From assembly GCA_039881145.1 (NCBI GenBank), contig JAYKKI010000064.1, positions 372,001-436,000 of the forward strand: a stretch of 64,000 nt of DNA, in the 5' to 3' direction. The stretch is from Druceiella hillmani (Eukaryota > Arthropoda > Insecta > Lepidoptera > Hepialidae). This document shows positions 27,558 to 39,679 of the stretch, piece by piece. Within the stretch, counting starts at the first letter, position 1. The number at the start of each line of letters is the position of its first letter. Below the pieces are notes generated by a model. That model did not search any database and had not been told where the DNA came from. It worked only from the letters and a program-made list of their open reading frames with translations. The position numbers and the translations under genes are program-made.

Positions 27558-30308
27558 CTGCAATTATGAAAAATTCAAATTTTTGATACCATAGTTTCCA
27601 GACAAGTGCATTAATATTAATAGTGAGATTTATTTCTCCAATAACATGTAAATCTTGTCTTTGACATTATACTGATGTACCGTCTTGACTGGTCCATGTG
27701 TTTTGATCTGTTTCCAACAATTTTACTTAGAGTGTGGTCACATCTTTAGCTGTCAATTGTATTCAATACTCTAATAACCTTTAAACCTGATCAGTTATAT
27801 TAATAAGTTTTCTTCTGACACCATGTTATTTTTTTTAATTAGGATGATTGTTCACAATAATTAGCATTTTTTTATTTCATATCTATATATTTACTTGTAT
27901 CATGACTATGTAATTTCTTACATGTTAAGACTTCAACTGGGGTCCTCATTGCAGGGTACACCTCACGTGACCCAGTCCTACCAATTCATTCTCATACCAT
28001 TTTCAAGTCACATCTGAAAATGATCTGAAAATAGAACATATCTGAATCTGTTAATTATTGAGAATAAAAAAGTTGTTTCCGTACACAAATACCTAAGTAA
28101 GGTCCTGTGTGCTGACATTAAATACAAGATTGAAACAGAGATTGAAACAGAGAATTAAAAATTAGATGCGCCCACACAAAAGTGATTTATGTTTGAAGAT
28201 TAGCATTTTCCAATCATTTAAAAAAGACCTTAATTTCAATATGGACTTAAAGAAATGATTAGATTACGAGATAAATCAAATAATGACTTTGAGGGACATA
28301 ATTATATATTGTAATTACTTGTGCATATAGTTTGGTCATTAAATTAATAAATAATTACACACAGCTAATATTATTTGTGTGTTTTCACTTTTGCCATTAA
28401 GGAAAAGAACTCTGGAATATGCTTCTGATTCTAATTATAAATAATTTTTGCATAGGTAATATACATACCATATTACCAACAAAAAACGCCAATTACCACA
28501 TCCAAGTGTCCACTGTTACCGCATGTTTTGAACTTCAGTTTGAGGGTTGGTATATTGAAGTTTGGTATAGTGCTACTATTTTAAATATGGTTTATTACCA
28601 TACATACTCAAACTTTAATCGAAATTAATATCTTGGAGAATTGTTGATAAAAGTAATGCAAATATAAATAAGAAGGCAGAACAATATTTAGTATGGCACA
28701 TCTGAAAAAATTTTCAATTTTATAAATTTAATTTGTTAGACACAATGGTTATTTTAAATATTTCCTCTTTACCAAGAAGTTTCCAGTCTGATGTATTTGC
28801 ATAAAAAGTTACAATATAGTTAGTTCAATAAAAGCATGCAGAATTACCTTTTTAGGACTTTTTATATTATATCATGACTACAGTTATTTATTTGTAAAAA
28901 AGCTATGTAAATAATTATAATTTAAACAGTTTTCAACCAATAATTAATTTTTGGTCGTTTAAATTATGCTAATTTTTACATGAATAGTACATATTAATTT
29001 ATTAATTTTAATGTACAAGTAAATAAGACAAATATATAAGACAGATTTATTACTGCAGCAGCTAGAGCACCAGGTAATGAAATATATTATGTGTTGTCGA
29101 AGACTGCGACAGGTTGTGGATACAGTTGTAAAACAAAATTAATAAAAAATAGTCAAAACAATAACCAGAAAATATCAAGTAAAAAGTAACTACACATAAA
29201 AAGTAACAAAACAATAACCACATGTATGTAATATATTGGGAAAACTAAAGGAGGACAAAGCTAAAAAACTAAGGAGGGGACAATGGGGATTTACGAACGG
29301 GGTTTATGAAAGGAATTTTTTTCAGATGACCTCTGAATGTGCAACATTGGGTGCATTGTGGGCATCAGTGTATTACTTATTCCACAATGTGGCAGTATGG
29401 ACAGTGAAGGAATATTCATAGAAGGAGGTCTGTCTCACATTTAGGGACAAATAAAGTAAGGAGATTTCTAGAACTAATTACGTGGACACCTAAGGTTGGG
29501 AGTCTAGACCTGAGGTAATCAGGGCCACGAGAATATTTAAATTTAAGAAGAAGGCAGAGAATAAGCAGATTGCAACGGCAGTATATATTTATCCAGATCA
29601 TCTGCGCCCTGTATTCACAATACTTTGTCAAATTGCCCAAGGTTGAAAATGTAGCAAATGTGCAATTTTCAAGTCATTCCCATTGTTATTTTATTGAGTG
29701 ATCATTGCTAAGACCAAAATAACCAAGCAAAGGTAGCAAGAACATTTGATTTTGGTGTATTTTAATTTATGTTGGGTTAGGATGTAAATAATTGTTGTAA
29801 ATATTGAAAGTATTCTATAATACTTTTTATGACTAAAGTCGTTTATTTGCCAACTAAAGTACAGTAGGTGAATCATGGGGTTTATATATGTTTTACATAC
29901 AATAGTAAAAAAGATATATGACATTAATGACATGTTTCATTAAAATAGTTTTATTAGAGAGTGTTTCAAAAGGCTAAGCCTGAAACTAATGTCCAAAATA
30001 CATGGGAATGGTGTTCACTCAGACTTGGTTACTGGTATTTGGTAATGGTAATATAGTATATACATTATGTAAGCAAACACTAATAATAGATAGTGTTTAA
30101 ATGGAATTCTATAAAAGTTCCACATAAAAAGATCAATATTATGTGTTATTACTCGTGTTAAGCACTGAAGAGATTCCACACAATGATAAACTAATGACTG
30201 TTTATTCAAAAGGCATTCAATCAATAATATGACACTTGTGCCTTAGACACTGAATAAAATAGTTGTGCGGGAATCCAGTTGGAATACTAAGATTTTATAA
30301 GAATTAAT
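27558..30308. other. Unit 3 right third, no recognisable gene
   Basis: Copy of 8816-11566 with no difference from unit 1 that I noticed. Confidence 0.45.
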
Positions 30309-30617
30309 ATGGGCGACGAGTCTATTGAAAAAGCACTTTCGCCAATTTTAATATACCAGCATATATTTGGTGTATGCAGAACAAGTACAAACCAAATTCC
30401 CACCAGATTTACATTATGATGTAGAAAGTTATATACCTTGCTAATAATTGGAATGTTCATGGTGCAATACACTTGGCTAATAATTGCAACATTGATGGAG
30501 CTGCATATGCCAGTTTTAATCAAACATGGTCGGCAACTTTTACTGGCATTTAAGACATTTCAGATGATACTTGTTCTGCGCATATTGTTGATTGATATAA
30601 CTCTAACAACTCTTTGA
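30309..30617 (+). pseudogene. Truncated Gr N-terminal exon at the unit 3/4 junction
   Basis: Copy of 11567-11875, with the same in-frame TGA. The junction is at 30601/30602. Confidence 0.8.
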
Positions 30618-30969
30618 GTCCATCTCCAAGTTGAGAAATTTGTGCCTCATGAGGCCTACTTCAATTGTAAATGTCGGGTTAAGTATTTTTTTTTGTATCT
30701 GCAAAGACTGAAACAAAAATATCCAGATCTGAATTTAGTCAACTAATACCTGCTCCATAGGAATGGATGCATTGGTGCCATGCTTGCTTATATTATAAGC
30801 TAGTTGCTGATAGAAAATATGAATTGATTATTTCTTTCATATGAAAACATCAATCATTTACCTCATAATTATTAATAATTCTTCTTTACGGAGTGAGAAA
30901 TTATTAGAATGTTACTAAAAACTCACCTTATAAAATATTCAATGTCTAAAACGAGATGTGTTTTTCCAG

Positions 30970-31157
30970 CGTCTAACTGCCTGTTAAAAATAGAAGACCT
31001 TAGTCGCATGCTTTCCGTACCTGAAGTAGGTGAATTTAGAGTGGCTCGTCTCTTTAAGTTGAATATGTCACTACTGCTTGGTTACTTAAGTTTTTCTACC
31101 ACTATTTTAGTAGTAGTATTTCAGTTTTACTTCCTCAAAAGAAATAATACAATTTAG
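30970..31157 (+). CDS. Gr last exon, unit 4 copy
   Basis: Identical to the unit 2 and 3 copies; open, with the correct acceptor and phase. Confidence 0.75.
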
Positions 31158-33565
31158 CATAGATATTAAAAATTACCAGTATTATATAATAATGAAAATA
31201 TATGTATTAAAATAAATTCAATTCAACAAAAGGAAGCCATATAAACAAACTAGGACTTTAAGTCTGTTAAAATATAAAGTATGATGTGCAGCTACTACAT
31301 TCAGAACATGAAGCAGTAGGAAAATGCATAGAATATGAATATTTTATAAATTATGAACTGACGTGTTTTGCTGGAATCTATCATATTTTTAATTTTTGGT
31401 TCAGTAGAATGGTAAAGAAATTGGATAGTCGCATAAAAAACAGTTTAATGTTAGTTATATTTGTGAACTGAGAATTTTCTCGCAATGTGTGTATAAAAAG
31501 CATAATATTTGTGAATGATTACAACATTAATAAAAGATTACTATTAACTAAAATGAATGTTTAATTTCACAAATATTTCATTGATCTGGATATGGCCTTT
31601 GCACAATATCGTCTATATGTAGTTATTCTTGTCTTATTTTTGTTGCACAATATGCAAGCGGCAATGCTTTTGTTTTAATATTATTCAGCACAAAATTGTA
31701 CTTTCAATCATCATATAACAACGAATAATACGATAGTAGGTATCTATCTACTTTGCAAATTCAATGGTTTGTGCTGAACTTTAAAGGAGAAAAAAATTAT
31801 GAAATAATAATTAATATTTGCATCATGTGAATACGGTACTTCAATTGAGATGTCCGATACTCAATGTAAGGCTATACTCTGTGTTACAAGAATGTATGTC
31901 CGTCGAATGTTATTTGAGTTTGTAACTATGTACTTTTCACAGAAAATTTATTTATGTCTTTTTTACTCAATAAGGAGGATTCATTAATGTGAGATTATAT
32001 TGCCTGATGGTTCTTTCTGTCTGATGAATCATTTAAAATATTTGCATGGAGCGAGGATAGAACCACATGTTCCCAACATTTTTTTTTTCTAATTAATGTC
32101 TGATATGTTCTGCACGAAATAAAAAATATTTTTACTGTACTGAAAAAATTCTTCAGATTAAAATTAAAAAAATAAATACAATTCTATATTACTGAAAATG
32201 GCACAATTATAAAAATATAATTTTTTTATTCAAGTTTCAAACCTATAGGTTATGGTATATGAAGCAAACGTCAATGGCGTGGGGGGAAATGTTAAACAAA
32301 CCGCATTTTATTGTGCTGTGTGCACCACTTGTGTGGTCACCCACACTGACCACATTTCAAATCGATATTTTCATAAATTTTTGTTGACTTTTTGGTTAAA
32401 TCATTAATTTCAATATTAATAATCAACTTAATATACAAATAAGCCAAAGTTCTTGTATTATTGCAAAGATTATACAAAATAAAAGAACTTGTAAAGTAAT
32501 ACTTATTCAATAGAGGTGACCACAGTTATTAACTGCAAAGCAATTAAGGGCAAATAAGCTTGGAACTATAAAGATTCAATTTAAATTTATTGTTAAGATA
32601 TAATTATACACATATACTATTTTTAAATATATTTAATGAAATTCAATTCAAACATTTTTTTGTACGTATGTTAAAAAACCTCAGCTCATAAGGTTTATAA
32701 ATCAATTAAATGACGGAGAATTTTCTGCTCATATAATAAAATGAGTCTACGAAAATGGAGATGATCATTTAATTCAAGTTTTTGTTCACATTTAAATAGA
32801 TTCAGGTGTTTAAATTGAAAAGCAATCTGCCATTGAAATCAATCACCACACAGTGACATGGTCGAATTTGAGTTAGAATTGAATATTTCAAAATTTTAAT
32901 GCCGAATCTAAAAAACCCCCAACAGACTTTATATTCTTATTTTATATATACATTATTTCAAATATTTTTACTTTTTATGAATTATGTTTTTTCCTTAGAA
33001 TGTATAAAAAACGCTCTATTTGTAGATACATTTGTCTCTATGTGCTCTTTTATCTTGGGAATCACTCTTTTATCAAAATGAATCCAGCAGTTTTAAAATT
33101 ACATCTGTGTAAATTATTAAGGCCTGTATGTTAAAATAAAATTGGTTCAGACTTTCTTGTATGATTTAGGTACAAATGAAAAATAATTTTAAATGTATTT
33201 GTTGCAGCAAGCAGACTACCCAAATGTAATTAATGTTACTCAAGTTTTGATGCAATTATTCAGTTCCTCTATAAAAACGTCAAATTAAAATGACGACATC
33301 TATATGAATTTGGTCTCTTATCTTCAAAAAACTTATGTTACGTAGATAACAATTACTTGAATCTGTTTTAGAGTGGGACATGTATTTGTTCACTTTTGGA
33401 AAAATATGTACAAAAATGAAACTATTCAGAGAGTGGAATAATATTATTTCCTATAATTATTTCGAAAGGGAACTTAAAAGTGATTAGTAATGTCTTTCAA
33501 TATATCATTGTCACAGTGCTGAGAGACAGAAGCATAAATAGTGTTTATTAGAAAGTTTAGAGCTT

Positions 33566-33597
<32 letters not shown>

Positions 33598-33610
33598 CAC
33601 GTATATACAA

Positions 33611-33648
<38 letters not shown>

Positions 33649-35861
33649 ATATGTATACAATGTAATTCTTTTTCTAAAACATGAAGTATCCTTCTTTGTT
33701 TTCTCTGCTTCTAGTCTCATTACATTTTGAGCATTATTTTACTTAATGATTTAATATTTTATTATTAAAAACTCTGGCTGTAAATAGTTGTAAAAAGAGT
33801 ATTAAAGTTAAAAGTAATGTATTTAAAATGGACTCTTCTTAAGCTAAAAATACAAAAAACATGAGTCACTAAAAATACAGCTCATAATCAGCGAACATGA
33901 GTAGAGTTGTAATAATATAATTTTAGATAGAGATTACATCTGTGCTGATGAAATACATAGGTATATTTGTGTGTAATTTACACACGAATGTCTTGCCACA
34001 GACATTTGTCTAATGGAGAATATAGACTAATAATAATTACATTTGGTACAACATAACTTGAGTCAATGTAATGTTGTCTTTTCATTTTAATAATTTCTCT
34101 TCTGAAGTCTATTGCCACGTAGAAACTTGTTCAAGAACTTTAACACATTAGCTTGTGTTGTATCATTTATAATGAATTAATTGCTTTCAGGATTAACCTC
34201 TATAAGTTGTTTCATAACATCAGAATAAATTCATTGGATGACATCACTGGCAAACGAAAATTGTTTTGACAATTAATGTAATCGCTTGTTATCTATGTTA
34301 ATTTAAAAATATTTTGGTTTTTATACCTAAATTATTAAACTAAATGTGGTCAGATAATTAAGAAATTCCCACACTACACTCTGTCATTATATTTTGCTCT
34401 GCTTGCTTAGTCAATATGCAAATAAAATATTTTAAACATGTAAATACATACATACACAGGTATTCGTTCTGTAGGTCACATGTTGTCAAATTGTGAAAGT
34501 ACACTGGACAGGGATAGAAGTAAATGATCGCTCAGTTTGAATTTTAACCTGAATCACTTTGACAGTCTTAACAAATTCTCCTTATCGAAATTAACCTGCA
34601 TGAATTCTTCTGCGTGAACCCAAATTATTAAAGGTCAAATTGCTAAAAAATATGTCGTCTAGTTAAGGGATAATCTAATAATCCACTCAATAAAATGTCA
34701 TTTTGACAGAATAAATATAAATTGGGTTAGGATTATATCAAAAGTCCAAAGGAATCTTCGTAAAGGTCTGATCATTCGTCTTAAAAAATATGGTTAGTTT
34801 CTTCATTTTTCCCTAAATTTCTTGTAACTGGTGACCTTTGGCAAAAATTAGATATACTTAAATAAAACCATCAAATTTCCTGAAGAAAATATTCCTTTTC
34901 ATTTAGTAAATTTTGAGATAATTGATAGGAATGTTGTCTAATATGTTCCAAAGTGGCTGTTGTCATAGTTTTTGTGAATAGTTAAATATTACAAGCTTCA
35001 CAAGCAGACGATCTTTTACACAATTTCAAATACATATACGTATGCAAATTATATACTCACTTAAATACATACTCATTTAAGTATACATATAAATTTACAC
35101 TGTACTGTTTGGTCAAAAAATTTTCTAAATATGAAATAACAAATACTATAAATGTATGAGAGCAAATTATAGTGCACATATTGAACAGATATTTTGAATA
35201 AGGTTCACCTTGACTCACTACTTAGGAGCGTTCACCCTAAATGAGTATTCACAGAAAAATACATTGTAATTAGCAGTTGGAAGCTTTTACTAAGTAATCC
35301 CACACCATAAATCTGGTATAATTAAATATTTAGCTTATATATCACACTCTAGAGGCGATATACAATAATGATTTTATATTGAACACAATTTCTATTCAGT
35401 TTAATTATGATCTATATTCAGAATCATAATTATATCAGTTGAGTTTAAAACTATCATTAAAATAGAAAATTATTCGTAGTCTGCCTAATTTGTTTTTCAC
35501 ATTTCAGAGGCTTACATATATTTGTTTTTAAGGAAATGCTTGTTAAGAAATTATGTCTAGCAAATGAAACGCCACGTTTTTCAAAAGTAATACGGATAGG
35601 TGATTAGTGAATAATTTATTACCTATATAAAATGTATCAACGAGGTCAACACATTGATGTAGATATGAAAGTATACAACATATTTCAATGTGAATTGGTG
35701 GATGAGAACAATACCACATAGATAATAATTATGAAAAGTTCATTCTTTATGAATGTCATAAACCGAATGCTTTTTTACTGATTAATTGTCATGCTAAGAC
35801 ATTGACTCTTCTAATTATGGTTACGTAACTGCAAAGAAATTTTCATTGTTTTCAGTTTCAC
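31158..35861. other. Unit 4 spacer, no gene seen
   Basis: Copy of 12416-17119. Confidence 0.5.
33566..33657. repeat. Interrupted TA/TG microsatellite, unit 4
   Basis: Same interruption pattern as in units 2 and 3. Confidence 0.95.
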
Positions 35862-36908
35862 TCTATCTTCCAAAATCCACTACTACAATCTAGCTTTGTG
35901 ATCTATTTAGTACCTGCGAGTTTATCTATGATGTCTTCAACGTATGTAAATATTTATGTTGACGTACAGTGAATTTATTTAAATGCTTAAGATCCAGACA
36001 TGTTATTAACTTTCCATTACTTTTTTAGATATCATAATTAATTTAATCCATTCTACTGGTTCATCCACTTTTCTATTATATCTTGTGCTGCCATTAAGTT
36101 AAGTTCTTATTTAAATGACTCCTGCAAAGCTAGTGGAATAAATCGAGGTGGATTTGCCCTTGGACGGGCATTATCCTGTAATTGAATATCATAGTTTTTT
36201 AAAACATCCAATGCCATGATACACTTGTAAATATTTGTCAGTAATTTTTTGTAAATCATCCTTGTCTATATTATATTCACAAATTAAATGTTATCATATC
36301 TTCCATTTTATAAATAACACTTACTTACCGAGATACCTTTAACAGGATATCAACTTATCATCCAAAGTTAACTACTTTGGTTTTATTGGTTTCTTAATAA
36401 TAAACATTAGATTTACCCTGTTTGTGTCACGTTTTCATACGTGCTAAAAGACACGCAATTCACTGGAACACCCGTCAAGTTTTACTCTTGTCTTATTATT
36501 TATGTAAATATTTTCACACCACCCACTTGTATTAACTATGACTATATTACCTAAGAAAAAGCTTTCTTCACATTCTTCTACTTGAGCAAGTAGTTGAGCT
36601 GATTGTCCTGCATTAGCATTATTTTTCTTCTGAATTATTTTGCCTTTACTGTCGTTGCAACTTATGCCATTCGCAGAACACTTATGTGTTGAAAACCACA
36701 AATTCCGACATTAAAACTTTGTTTAACCTCTGTTTTTTGGTGAATTACAATTTGTAAACATTTTAGATTTATTAATATTTAATACAGATTCCTCTTATTT
36801 TCTGGTGCACTAATTTCTTTCAATTGTTTCTGTGACAATTCTGAAACTTTGCGAATTGAAACAGCTTTCTCTTATGTTAAATTAGCTTCTCTTAACAATC
36901 GTTCTTAT
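35862..36908 (-). mobile_element. Ty3/gypsy-type remnant, unit 4
   Basis: Copy of the unit 2 remnant with the same lesions. Confidence 0.75.
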
Positions 36909-36928
36909 GAAAAATTCAAATTTGCTGC

Positions 36929-39679
36929 CTGCAATTATGAAAAATTCAAATTTTTGATACCATAGTTTCCAGACAAGTGCATTAATATTAATAGTGAGAT
37001 TTATTTCTCCAATAACATGTAAATCTTGTCTTTGACATTATACTGATGTACCGTCTTGACTGGTCCATGTGTTTTGATCTGTTTCCAACAATTTTACTTA
37101 GAGTGTGGTCACATCTTTAGCTGTCAATTGTATTCAATACTCTAATAACCTTTAAACCTGATCAGTTATATTAATAAGTTTTCTTCTGACACCATGTTAT
37201 TTTTTTTAATTAGGATGATTGTTCACAATAATTAGCATTTTTTTATTTCATATCTATATATTTACTTGTATCATGACTATGTAATTTCTTACATGTTAAG
37301 ACTTCAACTGGGGTCCTCATTGCAGGGTACACCTCACGTGACCCAGTCCTACCAATTCATTCTCATACCATTTTCAAGTCACATCTGAAAATGATCTGAA
37401 AATAGAACATATCTGAATCTGTTAATTATTGAGAATAAAAAAGTTGTTTCCGTACACAAATACCTAAGTAAGGTCCTGTGTGCTGACATTAAATACAAGA
37501 TTGAAACAGAGATTGAAACAGAGAATTAAAAATTAGATGCGCCCACACAAAAGTGATTTATGTTTGAAGATTAGCATTTTCCAATCATTTAAAAAAGACC
37601 TTAATTTCAATATGGACTTAAAGAAATGATTAGATTACGAGATAAATCAAATAATGACTTTGAGGGACATAATTATATATTGTAATTACTTGTGCATATA
37701 GTTTGGTCATTAAATTAATAAATAATTACACACAGCTAATATTATTTGTGTGTTTTCACTTTTGCCATTAAGGAAAAGAACTCTGGAATATGCTTCTGAT
37801 TCTAATTATAAATAATTTTTGCATAGGTAATATACATACCATATTACCAACAAAAAACGCCAATTACCACATCCAAGTGTCCACTGTTACCGCATGTTTT
37901 GAACTTCAGTTTGAGGGTTGGTATATTGAAGTTTGGTATAGTGCTACTATTTTAAATATGGTTTATTACCATACATACTCAAACTTTAATCGAAATTAAT
38001 ATCTTGGAGAATTGTTGATAAAAGTAATGCAAATATAAATAAGAAGGCAGAACAATATTTAGTATGGCACATCTGAAAAAATTTTCAATTTTATAAATTT
38101 AATTTGTTAGACACAATGGTTATTTTAAATATTTCCTCTTTACCAAGAAGTTTCCAGTCTGATGTATTTGCATAAAAAGTTACAATATAGTTAGTTCAAT
38201 AAAAGCATGCAGAATTACCTTTTTAGGACTTTTTATATTATATCATGACTACAGTTATTTATTTGTAAAAAAGCTATGTAAATAATTATAATTTAAACAG
38301 TTTTCAACCAATAATTAATTTTTGGTCGTTTAAATTATGCTAATTTTTACATGAATAGTACATATTAATTTATTAATTTTAATGTACAAGTAAATAAGAC
38401 AAATATATAAGACAGATTTATTACTGCAGCAGCTAGAGCACCAGGTAATGAAATATATTATGTGTTGTCGAAGACTGCGACAGGTTGTGGATACAGTTGT
38501 AAAACAAAATTAATAAAAAATAGTCAAAACAATAACCAGAAAATATCAAGTAAAAAGTAACTACACATAAAAAGTAACAAAACAATAACCACATGTATGT
38601 AATATATTGGGAAAACTAAAGGAGGACAAAGCTAAAAAACTAAGGAGGGGACAATGGGGATTTACGAACGGGGTTTATGAAAGGAATTTTTTTCAGATGA
38701 CCTCTGAATGTGCAACATTGGGTGCATTGTGGGCATCAGTGTATTACTTATTCCACAATGTGGCAGTATGGACAGTGAAGGAATATTCATAGAAGGAGGT
38801 CTGTCTCACATTTAGGGACAAATAAAGTAAGGAGATTTCTAGAACTAATTACGTGGACACCTAAGGTTGGGAGTCTAGACCTGAGGTAATCAGGGCCACG
38901 AGAATATTTAAATTTAAGAAGAAGGCAGAGAATAAGCAGATTGCAACGGCAGTATATATTTATCCAGATCATCTGCGCCCTGTATTCACAATACTTTGTC
39001 AAATTGCCCAAGGTTGAAAATGTAGCAAATGTGCAATTTTCAAGTCATTCCCATTGTTATTTTATTGAGTGATCATTGCTAAGACCAAAATAACCAAGCA
39101 AAGGTAGCAAGAACATTTGATTTTGGTGTATTTTAATTTATGATGGGTTAGGCTGTAAATAATTGTTGTAAATATTGAAAGTATTCTATAATACTTTTTA
39201 TGACTAAAGTCGTTTATTTGCCAACTAAAGTACAGTAGGTGAATCATGGGGTTTATATATGTTTTACATACAATAGTAAAAAAGATATATGACATTAATG
39301 ACATGTTTCATTAAAATAGTTTTATTAGAGAGTGTTTCAAAAGGCTAAGCCTGAAACTAATGTCCAAAATACATGGGAATGGTGTTCACTCAGACTTGGT
39401 TACTGGTATTTGGTAATGGTAATATAGTATATACATTATGTAAGCAAACACTAATAATAGATAGTGTTTAAATGGAATTCTATAAAAGTTCCACATAAAA
39501 AGATCAATATTATGTGTTATTACTCGTGTTAAGCACTCAAGAGATTCCACACAATGATAAACTAATGACTGTTTATTCAAAAGGCATTCAATCAATAATA
39601 TGACACTTGTGCCTTAGACACTGAATAAAATAGTTGTGCGGGAATCCAGTTGGAATACTAAGATTTTATAAGAATTAAT
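36929..39679. other. Unit 4 right third and 5' flank of Gr-B
   Basis: Copy of 8816-11566. Its last 200 bp are the presumed promoter region of Gr-B. Confidence 0.45.

Larger units (their letters stand above)
21231..30601 (+). repeat. Tandem array unit 3 (9,371 bp)
   Basis: It shares T at 29772 and G at 30167 with unit 1, where units 2 and 4 have A and C. Otherwise it matches units 2 and 4 across every block I compared. Confidence 0.97.
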
